This document shows, in pieces, positions 10,001 through 21,203 of a DNA stretch of 27,121 nucleotides (position 1 is its first letter; each line of letters opens with the position of its first letter). Source of the DNA: Scleroderma bovista (Eukaryota > Basidiomycota > Agaricomycetes > Boletales > Sclerodermataceae). The position numbers and the translations under genes were made by a program. The stretch spans positions 1 through 27,121 of the forward strand of contig JAYMGJ010000769.1 in NCBI GenBank assembly GCA_037178675.1, in the 5' to 3' direction. The notes under the pieces were generated by a model, which saw only the letters and a program-made list of their open reading frames with translations, was not told the origin of the DNA and searched no databases.

Positions 10001-11320
10001 TCCTGGACAAGGACGGGCTCCCCAGTATTGGTACTAAGCTCGAGTCCGGAGACCCCATCGCTGCCTACGTCGATGAGACCTCTGGCCGAACCAAGTTTGT
10101 CAGGTATAAGAGCGACGAGCCAGGTATCGTGGATAAAGTGCGGCTACTCGGTATGTCTTTTATGAATGTACGAGGTCAGCGATATAACGTGCCAAACTCC
10201 ACAGGCTCCGACATCGGCGACACCGAGCTTCAAAAGCTTCAAGTCACCTTGCGAGTGACGCGCTCCCCCGTCATCGGAGACAAGTTCTCGTCCCGCCACG
10301 GGCAGAAAGGTGTCTGCTCCCAAAAATGGCCCGCTGTCGACATGCCGTTTTCGGAGAGTGGGATGCAGCCCGACATCATCATCAACCCGCATGCGTTCCC
10401 GAGTCGAATGACCATTGGAATGTTGGTAGAGAGTATGGCCGGTAAAGCCGGTGCCATGCATGGGCTGGCCCAGGATGCGACGCCTTTCGAGTATGTCCCC
10501 CCTTCTTCTAAACACCTATCCGGTGCATCATGAAATATAATGTCCTAGGTTCTCGGAGGAAGACAGGGCCATCGACTACTTCGGCGAACAGCTCCTGGCT
10601 GCAGGGTACAATTACTATGGGAACGAGCCGATGTACTCCGGCATCACAGGGCAAGAGTTCGCAGCCGACATCTACATCGGCGTCGTCTATTATCAGCGAC
10701 TACGACATATGGTGCTCGACAAATTCCAGGTGCGAACGACCGGCCCAGTAGACCCCGTTACGCGCCAACCAGTCAAGGTATATATACATATCTGTGTGGT
10801 ACCCGTGCACACTCGTTAGCTGACGGTCTTGAAATGACCCCCCTAGGGCCGTAAACGCGCCGGTGGTATCCGCTTTGGCGAGATGGAACGTGATGCTCTT
10901 ATCGCGCATGGCACCTCGTTCCTACTGCAAGACCGGCTGATGAACTGCTCGGACTACTCGACGGCATGGGTGTGCCGGACGTGCGGCAGTCTCATATCGC
11001 TGGGATACGACGACGTGAGCTTGGGCGAGGTGTCGGCGTCCGGGGTCATGAGAGCATTAGGCCCTGGTGGTGAATATTGCAGGGTATGTCGCGCTAGCGC
11101 GGAAAACGAGGACGAGAGGGCACGCCAGGCCTTGGGTACCGGCCAGCGTCCAGATAGAGGTCCTCCACCCGAGGTATCCGTGGCGATCCCGTCATCGCAC
11201 GTTTTGGGCTCGACAAGCAAAGGGGGCGATATGGATGTGGTGGCGGTCCCTTACGTGTTTCGCTATCTCTGTGCGGAGCTGGCCGCCATGGGCATTGCTG
11301 TTTCGCTGGAGATACAGTAA
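7060..11320 (+). CDS. RPA135: RNA polymerase I second-largest subunit
   Basis: Exons: 7060-7345, 7408-7493, 7544-7669, 7720-8333, 8387-8592, 8640-8888, 8934-9487, 9541-9567, 9619-10150, 10205-10490, 10549-10777, 10847-11320; 1222 aa, close to the 1203 aa of yeast. With the largest subunit it forms the catalytic centre that transcribes rRNA genes in the nucleolus. Visible family blocks are [117 protein letters not shown] and [17 protein letters not shown]. The C-terminal zinc ribbon is C1108-X2-C1111 and C1143-X2-C1146. The 27-nt exon at 9541-9567 and the 54-bp in-frame intron at 10151-10204 were placed from the conserved family pattern. The start at 7060 is the first ATG; the frame is open further upstream but only from a GTG. 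Confidence 0.97.
9541..9567 (+). other. 27-nt microexon of RPA135
   Basis: This exon encodes SPRNIYQCQ in phase 0 on both sides, between introns of 53 bp (9488-9540) and 51 bp (9568-9618). It joins ...LTPFSDFNQ to MGKQTMGTP, the invariant order in second-largest polymerase subunits, so its inclusion is required. It is marked separately because automatic predictors tend to skip it. Confidence 0.9.
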
Positions 11321-11588
11321 AAAAATCGCGTTCGACTTGTATATCAGCCCTTGGTTTACGTGTGCTATTCAATAGGATTGAATACATAATGACTCGCACA
11401 GATTACACCTGAAGATACTAAAGAGTAATGATATAGATAAGATGAGTGATATTTATGAGCAAGAAACCCACTAGTGTAAAGGAAAGTGATTTTGGAAAAC
11501 TGGAACGAATGTATGGCGCAAAAGTGTGATACTCCAAACAACAAATTGAACAATGTAGAAAAAAAAACAGGGTATCAAAACAAGTCTA
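11321..11588. other. Convergent 3' intergenic region
   Basis: This gap holds the 3' ends of RPA135 (+) and of the histone-fold protein gene (-). It is AT-rich, with A-runs at 11320-11325 and 11560-11568 and an AATACATAA-type sequence near 11380. Processing signals for both genes must lie here. No other feature is seen. Confidence 0.5.
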
Positions 11589-14500
11589 TCAACTGTCGTT
11601 AGATTCAGCATGGCCGTTCACCAGAAGAGTCACAGTGCTCGTATCCGCATCAGGTTGTTTTACGTTAGTATCACTGTCGCCCAAGAACAGTCCCACGACT
11701 GCATTCTCGACCGTGGTATTCATCTCTCGCGTAGCGGGGTCTGGGGGTGATGCAGCCAGCGCCCGCAGTTCTGCCGCATCTGCGATCAGCTTGGAGCGCG
11801 CGAGGAATATGTCGACAAGTAGGCGACACTCCTGGGCGCTCGTTGCATGCGCTAATACTCTGCGCATATCACGGACATGCTCGGCGACGGATGCAGGTAC
11901 AGCAGGCGGTGGCGATGGGCTCTGGGAAGGTGGCGGCCGAGCCGGTACACCTTTGGAGGATAGCCGAGAGGGAACATGTATGACAGGTGTCGACTCCACA
12001 GGAGGTGGGGACGGCTCGGCTGGGGGTATCGAGGAGAGCACGACCGAGGAGACGGGAGGGGATGTCGGTGGAAGGCTCTCGGCATGCATTGAATGTGTTG
12101 ATGGGGACTCGACACTGATGGATTTAGTGCTAGGTTCCATCTGTTTGTTAAGAGCCGAATCGGAAAGCTTTTTGGAGAGCGTGCTCGGTGAACTACAAAA
12201 GTTTGACCCAGAAATGATAGTAGGAATGGGAGGAACCAGGTCTTGCTCCTTGACAGACGCCATCCCGTTTTCATGAGGGGCAAGTATCCGTGGAGCAGAT
12301 TGTGAGCGGAGGCGGGCGCTCGCCGCGTCTTGGTCTGCAGAGCCACGATCTGATGGCGTGGCTGAAAGAGGGCCGGGGGTGGGGTAACGGGGAGGAATAG
12401 GTCGGTTAGCAAGCGGGCTTAGGTTGGTTGCAGATTGGTGCCGAGAGGTGGATAACTCATGCGAGCCAGTCATTCTGCGCGAAGCCTTGGTTGATTCGTT
12501 TGTGCTCGCAAGAGAGATTCTAGACATCATCTTGTATAACCGTCCTGACTTGCGTGGGGTGAGACTAAGCGAGCTGTCGTTGGGAGAAAGCATCGTAGGC
12601 TCCGGAGGACCCTCAGAGAGGAAGTCGATCAGCTCCCTTGTACTCGGCGACAACCCCTTATGTTTGTTCGATACCCGAGATGGTTTTCGACCCACATTCC
12701 CCAGAATCTCATCATCTGAATCACCCATTACATTATCCACATCAAGTGACACTCGATTTCGGGCGAGTCTAGTAGACGTCTTGATAGCGCCCATGTCGAG
12801 CTCTGCTGGGGGCGATCTTCGCTTCTGTGTGGACTCGGAAATAGAGTTTTGGAGGTTAGAAAAGGAGTCTGAATCAGAGCGTGCGGGTAGTCTCGGCGTC
12901 GTGGACTCTGTAGCAGATGGATCAGAGGTCGAGGCAGACCTCAAGCGGATGAATGAGGAAGCACGGTACCCCGCAGCAGTTGCGGCACTAAGCTGCCTCG
13001 GACGAGAGGGTGGTGGGGGGTTGGAAGCCAGAGTATCTTCTTCGTCTTCAATGATGGAATCGACTGCGCGCAATGGGGTCCTAGCAGTAGGGCGCTTTGG
13101 CTCTGGAGAGGAAGCAGAAAAGGACTCTGGGAGGCTGGATTTTTCATTTGTAGCCGACTTCTGGCGTCCACGCTGACGTGGGTTATCCTTGTTTGGCACC
13201 TGTCAATGGTTATATGAGCGCCTGTCGCCAAAAATTACAAAGAACGACCAGGAATGGACCTACCTCCATCGTCCGAAGTCGATCTGGCGTTAGCGAAACT
13301 TTCATGGTTGAACCTGAGCGCATCATGTCATCGAATTCTTGTGAGCGAGTATCGGTCTAGATTGTCGTGAGTATGGTATGGACCGCACGTGAAAAAAATA
13401 GACATACGCTGAAGGTTGTAGATACGGGGGACCTGTCGCTGTGACTATGTATGGATTGTTTGGCATTGGCACTGGCGAATGAGTCTGTTTTGTAGTGGCC
13501 ATTCTGTGATTCGCTTCCATTGGAAGAATCATAGAGTGACCTATTGTTGAAGATCTTGATTCCTCTTGACTTGTCAACGGACGATCGAGCTGACTGGTGG
13601 TTCGCGTTCAGAACCATGTTGGGTGCAGTACCAGAAGACTCGGATGACAGACGCTGACGGGAGCCATTACGGGAGCCATCTTTTCGGAACGAGTCGGAGG
13701 AGGGGGACGCAGTTGCAACGAGCCGCTCACGAGAAAAGGATTTGCTGAGGCTCCGTCTTCCGTTTGGAAATTTGGAAAGGGACTCGATCTGTGCGTAAAC
13801 TGATGGGCGTGTGACGTGGCATGCAGTATGACATGTCAGTGCGAACCAAACATACTAACCACTAAAATACTGACCCTTCATGTTTTTAAAAAGACCGTAT
13901 ATCATGCTGTCTTCGCAGAGTGCTACGAAGAGGTCTTGAGAATTAGCTGTCGCGCGGCTACTGTCGCGAGCTGCAACTCGGCCAACGTTGGACAGGATGT
14001 GCCTAAGCGCGAATTTTCAAAAAATGATATCTAGAAGACAGCTGCATGACATACTCGCAGATGGACCTAAAATAGGGTAGTTTTGAGAACAGAGTCGTAA
14101 GGGGGATACGTGATACGCACTCGATAATAGCAGTTAAATAGAGGGAAGCTGGTGCGAGAATGGACTGCTTTGGCATAGGAGACCCCTGGGCATTCATGCG
14201 TTCGGCCAGACGGACTTGGGCATCTTCGTTCTCGTCGGTATCGCTCAGGGTGGAATAGGCTTCACATTTGAGGCGGAGGAGCTAGAGGTCGCGGGTTGTA
14301 AAAGTGACGCCAAGGACGGAGCAGAATCGAAACGCACCTCGAAGGCCCATGGAAGGTTGAAACTGCTGTCGTCGTGGGGCACCTGAGATGAAGCAGTGCC
14401 TGCGCGCTCCCAGTAGGCTCTGAGCTCCATTTCCGCTTCGAGCACGGCTTCCTTGCCCAATGTCGTGGGCAGGATCTTATTAAGGCCCGCGCGCAGCTGT

Positions 14501-14679
14501 GGGGTGGTGAGCGCGCGTGCGGTATTGAGGATGCTGTACAAAAGCTCGTCGAGGAGGACATTGATGGCGTGGAGGGCGTCGTGGGCGAGTTTTGTGGGGC
14601 GGATGTCTGAGAGGATGACGTCTGCTGAGCGGGCAGAGATGTAGGCTGGGGGGACTGGGTAGTCGTCTGGGCTGTCCAT
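11589..14679 (-). CDS. Histone-fold doublet protein (H2B-like + H2A-like) with long disordered tail
   Basis: Exons (descending): 14679-14338, 14281-14121, 14066-14055, 14002-13875, 13799-13408, 13356-13264, 13199-11589; 912 aa; introns 51-75 bp. Residues about 19-92 follow H2B: a first helix VILSDIR, a long helix AINVLLDELLYSIL, then LTTPQLRAGLNKILP and the H2B-type tail helix LGKEAVLEAEMELRAY. Residues about 153-214 follow H2A: LAPASLYLTAIIE-SICE-HIL, AARDSSR, then SQDLFVALCEDSMIYGLF. The rest is Ser/Pro-rich and basic-acidic, with two short conserved-looking patches: STMKVSLTPDRLRTME (about 361-376) and RELIDFLSEGPPEP (about 564-577), plus a helical segment near the C-terminus. Nuclear or chromatin location is inferred from the folds. 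I do not recognise a named ortholog. The start is the first ATG in frame after a stop near 14860. Confidence 0.82.
14055..14066 (-). other. 12-nt microexon in the H2A-like helix
   Basis: The exon GTCCATCTGCGA is preceded by a CTATTTTAG acceptor and followed by a GTATGT donor. It lies between introns 14067-14120 (54 bp) and 14003-14054 (52 bp). Both sides are phase 2, so skipping keeps the frame and removes exactly four residues (about one helical turn). With it the protein reads LTAIIESICEHILSN, which fits the H2A alpha-2 helix. Confidence 0.72.
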
Positions 14680-14876
14680 GGGTGGTGGTCGGGATGGCCA
14701 GCGGCGAGCAGACGAGGAGAAAGTGCAGGGCTGATACGTAACCGGGCCAGTTGTCTCCGACGAGGACTGAAACGTGGCTGGCAGTGCGTCGACTCTGTCC
14801 CTGGTTCTTGATCGAGTCCTTATTCGACATGGTACTGAACATAATACTCTATCATACTAGTATCAACTGACATCTG

Positions 14877-17800
14877 TCACCCCCCGGACAAATGGCGCCC
14901 GTCTGCCCCACCCGTCTCCGCTGCCCCCCACAACAGCAGCCCCCGTGCGACCATCTGCGTCACCAGGGGCGAGTCCAGCTCCCTCAGTGCCACCACCCGT
15001 TTCGACCCAGCAGACAGCGGCAACAAAAAGTCGTACTCGTCTGCCCGCGCATCGTCCTCCCTGTCGGTCAGCGGACGCGCACGCATCGACACGTTCTGCT
15101 TCCTTGCACTCAGCTCGACGGGCCCGAATATATTCCACAGCACCTGGTAACAAATGTAGAGTAAGCGTAGCATTAGGAAATGGCGAGCATGGCGTACCCA
15201 GGGGCCAACAACCGCGTGTCGCTCGGCGGAGATCGGCGCCCGCCGGACACGTCTCGGCACGACGCGGTGAGACGGCAGCTGGCGCGGAGGCAGCCCCAGC
15301 CTGGGCGGTAAGGACGGAACACGGGGCACCGGGCGTGGTCGTCGTGCTACGGGGTGGGGGTGGTCTTCCCCTTCGTGACGCATCACTTGAAGGGGTTCAT
15401 TGAATATCTTTCGGCAGCCTGGTCGGCCAGTGAGCACAAAATGACGCACGCAAAGAATCCTCTTACCCGTCAATGGACACGGTAATGGAAATGTAGCGTG
15501 TCTCTTTAGGTGTATAAGGCGCTCTGGATCAGTACGAAACTTCTTTCGACACCCCTCCCACTGACAGCGAAGGGGCTCCTGGGGATACGCGATCAATCCT
15601 ATCTCATGCTAATACCACTGTCTCCTCGTACCTGCGAATCCTCCTGTGCATGCCTCTCTAAATGCGAAAGCAAGCTCTCCCCACTGTTCAGGATAGCATC
15701 ACAGCGCCGCCACTTGCAAGCTCTCTCCGCTAGTTGTGCATTGCAATCTTTGATCACCATTTGCTCAGCTTCCAGATATCGAACCGGTTCAGGCTGACTA
15801 TATTCAACTGGGGCAACGTGAGCTACGCAACAGTAAAAGCGAGGAACGCTCTCATACGTTCTGAGCCCGCATCCTCATTCGTACTCGCTGAAACCGTGTC
15901 TACATCCGTCGTCGCAGCCCGTTCCCTCCGCTTCCAACGCTCCATAAAGCTTTTGGCATAGGGTGGAGGTGATGGGACAAGCACATACACGTGCTTTTTC
16001 CGCCTCTTCTTCTCCCTGCTAACCGATGGGTCTTCGTCCACATCTATGACGTCGTGTTCCACTGAACGCCGTTTACGCGATGCAGGCGAACTGCTCGTTT
16101 TGTCAAGTAACAAAACCACGTCCTCCTCGTCTGTATCAGGGCGAGGCGGCAGAACAGCCCATCCTGGTAGGGGCGAGCCAGGCGGTGACGGTAGAAACAG
16201 AGGTAATCGGTCGTTGGCAGCATGTTGTTCCTCCATAGCCGATGGTACTCCGAAGCTTTCCTGGGCCACCACAGCCTCCGCTGCTGGTCCGTCGTCTTCA
16301 ACAGGTGGGATAAACTCCGCAGCGGATGGAGACCGTGTAGCCATGCGTACGTCTTCCATTGGGGCATAGGGTTCGACGTGCTGTTCCTCCAGAGATAGAC
16401 TCCCGAACTGCGGGGTTGGTGTTGACTGTCGTCGGCCATGCTGAGGACCTGATGGTGATCGAGGAAAAACATGTGACCGTTCCTGGGGTGGCGCAGCGAA
16501 ATCGCTTCTATCCGAGTCCATTTCATCCAATGTCAAATCAATCACCATTGGCCCATCAATAGTTGCGGCCACTTGAACTTCCGGAAGAACTGGTTCAGCT
16601 TGTTGAGATAGAGCTTCGTATGGCGGAAGCGCTAACAGTGGCGTGGAAACCCTCTGCTCTAGGGCAGGCGGTACAGCTGGAATGGGAGGCGGGCGCGAAG
16701 CCTCGAGCGGTTCCTGGCCTAGCTCTGTAGGGCTTCCTCCTAACCCAGGAGGCGAAGCTGCTTGGTGCCTCTCTTGCTCGGTTTCTTCGCTTGTCTTGGT
16801 CAATTGCGATATAGCTTCTTGAGGCAGCTCCGTACCAGCGTTTCCTCCAGGCGCTAGGTCGGCAATTTGTTCGATTTCCGCCATCGACTGCATTGTGGGT
16901 TCTTGTGGAAGCTCCGTAACATCATTGACTCCAGGTTCGGAAACTGCGTCGCCACTAACATGTTCGATATCCGCCATTGGCTGCATTGCGGCTTCTTGCG
17001 GCAGCTCCGTACCAGGTCCAAGGCCACCAACTTGTTCGACTTCCATGATCGGCTGCACTGCAGGTTCTTGCGACCCCACACGCGAAGTTGCTTGGTTGCC
17101 GACTTGCTCGGTTTCCACTGACGGCTCCGTGACGTCGTTTCCTGCTGGTCCAGCTACATTCTGTTCGCGTTCATTCGGCTGTACCGTGGGACTTGGTGAC
17201 TCCGCCGAACGACCTCTTGACGTTCCCACATGCAAAATTGCTTCTCCGCCCGTTTTCGTCGTTTTCCCGCTTGCTGGTTTGGATCCCAAGGTCGGGATCG
17301 GCCGTCCAAGCGAACGCAAAATATCATACGCTAACCGCCTTTTATCAGCCTGTTGCGGTGTGCGAGATGTGGGCTGCTTTTGCTCCGTTTTCCGTTCCGG
17401 GGTAACAGGAACAGCCGAAGTAGAGGACACGAATGAAGCAAGAGCTGTAGGGACCGGTGGAGTACGCGTATGTATAATGGGCCGTCCGCTATAAGACTGT
17501 ATTTGTGGAGCGGAAACAGGAATGATGGCAGTTGCAGGTTCTGAAAATGTTGACCGAGAGTCTACGACATCAACCTGAGCCGTAGGTCTCTCCTCGAGCT
17601 GAATTGTTGGGGGGGGCTGCGCAGACGCGCTAGCGGTGCGTGGAGTGTGTGATATCGATGTCGACGAACTGGCACCAGTAGAGGGCGGCACGGAGGGTTG
17701 CGATGAAGTCGCCTGCCGAGGAAGGAAGTTCGCAGGTAAGTACTTGGGTAGTTCTGTAAGCTGTCGCCTCCACAGCTCTACCGGGATTGTCCTGATGGCC

Positions 17801-19524
17801 TCTTCAAACCACGACGCACGAACGCCACGACTAACTGTCGTCACAATGAACCTTGCCGTTTGCTGTGGCCCCTCCTGTTAAAAGCTAGTTCACGTTATTC
17901 ATCATTAAATACAAGACGATCCTCACTTGGTTAGCCTGCTGGAAACCACGAATGAATTCATCCTCGGACATCGGCGGCTGCGGTCGCGTGCCGGTTGACT
18001 GCTGCTGTGGGGGCTGTTGTGACTGCTGTTGCGGGTGCTGTTGTGACTGCTGTTGTGACTGTTGTGGTGGCTGCTGATGTGGTTGCTGCTGTGGCTGCGA
18101 AGGAAGTTGAGCTGGCCTAGTAGGGGGATGCAACTGCTGCTCGAAAGCCTTGCGTTGTGCATCATGTGGCTGCCCATTTTGTTGTGGAAGGGGTGCTGAA
18201 GGAGTTTGGGAGACGCGAGATAATGATGGCTCTTGTCGTTGTCGCGGAGGCTGGGGTTGGCTGGATTCTACTGGGGTCTGGGTCGCAGAAGAGACCCCCG
18301 TAGGAGCTGCTGTTGGATGCGGCGAATTCCGTGGTTGAGGGAGGTATCCCTGAAGATGCGTCGGAATAGATGGGGTTGATACATTGGGCGCGTAAGTGGC
18401 CGGGATACTATGAATGTAAGGCGTTGACTGAGGCTGGGTGTTTGTCGGTCGCGGTGGTGCTTGGGAGCTTGCACCTGGATGGAAAGCAACGGGAACAGCA
18501 ACCGGAGGTGGTATGGTACCCGTCGCAAAGTGCACATTTGGAGCACCTGGAACTCGCTGCGATCCTGCACTACCGTGTAAGGTCTCTCGTGTCAGTATTA
18601 TCTAGTAATCTAGGCGCACCATAATATTCTGCAGGGAGCTGTTGACCAGCTGTCGAATTGACCTGCGGCTGTTGCCAATGACCACCCCGTCCAGCAGGAC
18701 CAGAAGCGGCGCGCGGATTGTATTGAGGCGCATGGCGGGTATGCTCGTCAAGCCGAAATGTATGTTGCCCGGGATAGGTGGGCCGAGGGGCTTGATTCGA
18801 AGAAGAATGATATGCGTAGGTGTTTGGCGGTACATAAGATACATTGTACTGCGTCTGGACAGCGGGCAGACGAGTCGCGGTCTGCGGCTGCATATAATAC
18901 GGCTGTTGCTGGGCAGGAGGGTACACGGGCTGTGCGGAATAAAGGGGGGCAGGATGCGACGAAGACTGTATGGTCATTAATACTCCGTACTGCAGCAGGT
19001 GAACCCGACTTACCGAAGGCATAGACTGGGTCATAGGGCTGTCTTGAACCTCGACCACCGTAGCAGTGCTGGGCAAGACGACGTCAGCCTGCTGAACGAA
19101 TGGCGACTGTTGGCTAGGCTTAAGCGACTCAGGTCTGGAGGTACATAAACTTGAATTATACGAAAAGAATGGAACGTGGAATAAACACACGCACAGTCGA
19201 GTCGAGTTTCGAAGGTTTTGCAGCATCTCTCTATAGACGTCACATCGGATGGGGTCGTAGAAGACAGAACGTCAGCACTTACTCAGCTTCGCGTCCCTCT
19301 TGTGCCCGCTTCTCCAGCTGGTCCATCAAAAAGTTTCTGTGCGCATGGTCATTGTTTTCCTCTAATCTGCGAACAATGTCCTTCATTTCTTCGATGCGCT
19401 TCAGATTGGCCTGGTACGCCTCGGGAGAGATCATGTCTGAAGCGTTAATCATCGCAGTGGCTGTCAGAGCCACACTCATCCTCGAAGGATCATGTGAGGC
19501 ACCGTCCTGAGCGTCACGCTCCAT
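14877..19524 (-). CDS. Large Q/P-rich protein with three C2H2 zinc fingers
   Basis: Exons (descending): 19524-19283, 19230-19195, 19134-19014, 18965-18620, 18564-17927, 17874-15858, 15807-15632, 15578-15467, 15418-15198, 15143-14877; 1391 aa. Residues about 30-92 are a charged coiled-coil-like helix. Residues 93-460 are P/Q/Y-rich, including runs such as QQSQQQSQQ. A short structured patch, SRGVRASWFEEAIRTIP and onward, lies at about 470-500. Then comes a long acidic, disordered stretch with degenerate repeats built on TELPQE and a basic patch KKRRKK. Three fingers lie near the C-terminus: C1164-X4-C1169-X12-H1182-X3-H1186, C1197-X4-C1202-X12-H1215-X3-H1219 and C1226-X4-C1231-X12-H1244-X4-H1249. 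The end carries PISAERHAVVGPW and NIFGPVEL. The C-terminal finger layout recalls chromatin-remodelling subunits such as ARID2/Rsc9, but no ARID domain is seen, so I leave it unnamed. It is probably a nuclear DNA-binding regulator. Confidence 0.82.
16800..17110 (-). repeat. Degenerate tandem peptide repeats in the zinc-finger protein
   Basis: About four copies of an approximately 30-residue unit read TELPQE, then an A/P-x-M-Q-P/S-M core, then an E-I/V-E-Q/H-V/I strand. In DNA the plus strand shows the recurring GGCAGCTCCGTACCAG or GGAAGCTCCGTAACAT block about every 90-100 bases. The repeats lie in the acidic disordered part of the protein. Confidence 0.65.
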
Positions 19525-19708
19525 CCCCACCCACTATCCAAGATAAAAATGCACAGATGGGCCTCTGCAAGATAATGTGGATGCAAGTCAAAGTGCGGCA
19601 GACAAAAGGGATCAACAGTAATCTTAGTCATCGTCACGTATCACGTTGGTGTGACAGCGCGTGACGGAGCGTGTCTTCCGTCACGCCTTCCTGAACTTTC
19701 GCGACGGT
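19525..19708. promoter_or_regulatory. Bidirectional promoter with TGACG inverted repeat
   Basis: Divergent start codons (19524 minus, 19709 plus) are 184 bp apart. A perfect 10-bp inverted repeat, GCGTGACGGA at 19659-19668 and TCCGTCACGC at 19677-19686, lies just upstream of the NDUFAF5 start with an 8-nt spacer. Further TCACG/CGTGA-like copies lie at about 19632-19655. TGACG is the half-site of ATF/CREB-type bZIP factors (established); a role here is inferred. Confidence 0.55.
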
Positions 19709-21203
19709 ATGTCTTCTCTCCTTTGGCTGACACGCCCGATCGCTCCGACGGGACGTCTGGTTCGGACGTTTGCTTCGCAGGCATCGTCATTCACAACACC
19801 GGGCACAGGTGTATACAGGGTATTCGACCGTGAGGCCAAGCGACTACAGAGGGATGCCGCTGTGAGGAGAGAAGGAGGGCAGCGGAGTAGGACTGTAGAC
19901 TACATTCGGGACGAAGTTGCAGATAGATTGATGGAACGGTTGTTGGTGAGACTTTTACTTGGACCATCATCCACACAGCTCAATGTCGTGCAGGATATCA
20001 AGAGGAAATTCGATACCATCGTTGACCTGGGTGCCGGGCCAGGTCATTTTTCGAAACTGCTCGAACCCGACAAGACAAGGAAGGTGATAATGATTGAATC
20101 GAGCAGTTAGTACAGTGTATATGCGTGATGTCGATCGTGTTAAATATCAATTTGTGCAGGGGAGGCATTGTATCGCGACCCCGATGAGGAATTCGAAGGT
20201 CATTGTCAGTTTATGGTGCCCAAGGTTGCTTACCAACACTGTGGGTTATAGTGGAGGTCGAGCGCATTCATGCAGACGAGGAGAACCCTCTACAGATTCT
20301 TCCGCAGGGATCGCAGGAGGCAGTCGTATCCTGCCTCAGCCTGCACTGGGTAAACGACCTTCCTGGTTCGTCCGGTGCCAGTTTCTGTGGATCATGACCG
20401 CCCGTTAACCTGTCGTCCTGACCAGGCACTCTTGTCCAGATAAATCAGGCATTAAAGCCCGATGGCCTCTTTCTTGCTGCAATGCTGGGTGGGGACACCC
20501 TGTTTGAGCTAAGGTACGTTCGTGGTAGCATCGTCCGAGTGATGGTCGGATCCTAGGCATCCCCGGACTATGCAGGACATCGCTTCAGCTAGCGGAAGTT
20601 GACCGCGAAGGAGGCATATCGCCCCACGTTTCACCTATGACAGGTTTGATCTAAACGTCATTGCCCACGGATTTTACTGACCAATATATCTGTGTGATGT
20701 CGAGCAGACACCAGGGACGTCTCAAATCTGCTCGGGCGAGCTGGTTTCACCCTGCTTACTGTAGATACCGACGAGGTGCGCGTGGGTTACCCTTCAATGT
20801 GGGAGCTCATGGAAGATCTAAAAGATATGGGCGAGGGGAATGCTATCGTTGGGAGGTGAGATAAGACCACGACTTTTGCTTGAGATAACGGACCCACCGA
20901 GATTAGGCGGCATTTTGTCCACCGCGATACGCTAGCAGCTGCGTCCGCCATTTACAAAGGTACTTTCTCGCATAGAATTGGTGTGTCGTGTTGATGAAGT
21001 TATCCAGAGTTGCACGGCAGCGATGATGGCACGGTTCCTGCCACTTTCCAGGTAATATACATGGTGGGTTTCTTGGTCAACCCCTTTCCAATGTTGCCTT
21101 GTGCTAAGTGATCATCGTGAAGATTGGATGGAAGCCTTCGCCCACACAGCGCCAGCCACTCGAACGTGGTAGCGCAGAGACAAGTCTGAAGGACATTCTT
21201 TGA
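19709..21203 (+). CDS. NDUFAF5: Complex I assembly factor / SAM-dependent methyltransferase-fold protein NDUFAF5
   Basis: Exons: 19709-19945, 19994-20105, 20160-20198, 20252-20365, 20426-20513, 20576-20643, 20708-20855, 20907-20959, 21008-21063, 21123-21203; 331 aa versus 345 in human. In humans the protein hydroxylates an arginine of NDUFS7 during early assembly of mitochondrial complex I. The N-terminus ([10 protein letters not shown], basic, no acidic residues early on) looks like a mitochondrial targeting peptide. Then come [12 protein letters not shown], the SAM-binding loop [10 protein letters not shown] (residues 89-98), [61 protein letters not shown] and [16 protein letters not shown], ending IGWKPSP with an ERGSAE block. 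All ten exons join in phase. The first ATG is used; open frame upstream starts only at GTG. It shares its promoter region with the zinc-finger gene. Complex I presence is implied. Confidence 0.96.

Noticed and set aside
12424..13176. 250-codon plus-strand open frame
   Set aside because: It lies antisense to the Ser-rich tail of the histone-fold protein; the minus-strand frame is longer and continues through correctly phased exons.
14680..14842. Upstream ATG at 14842 as start of the histone-fold protein
   Set aside because: It is in a different frame from the H2B-like sequence, and no good splice pair connects it; the in-frame ATG at 14679 is simpler.
14863..15153. Alternative reading frame for the last exon of the zinc-finger gene
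   Set aside because: The chosen frame continues PISAERHAVVGPW into NIFGPVEL in phase; the other frame is Gly/Arg/Ala-rich with no pattern.
20100..20500. Short plus-strand open frames treated as separate genes
   Set aside because: They are unspliced pieces of NDUFAF5 exons 3-5.
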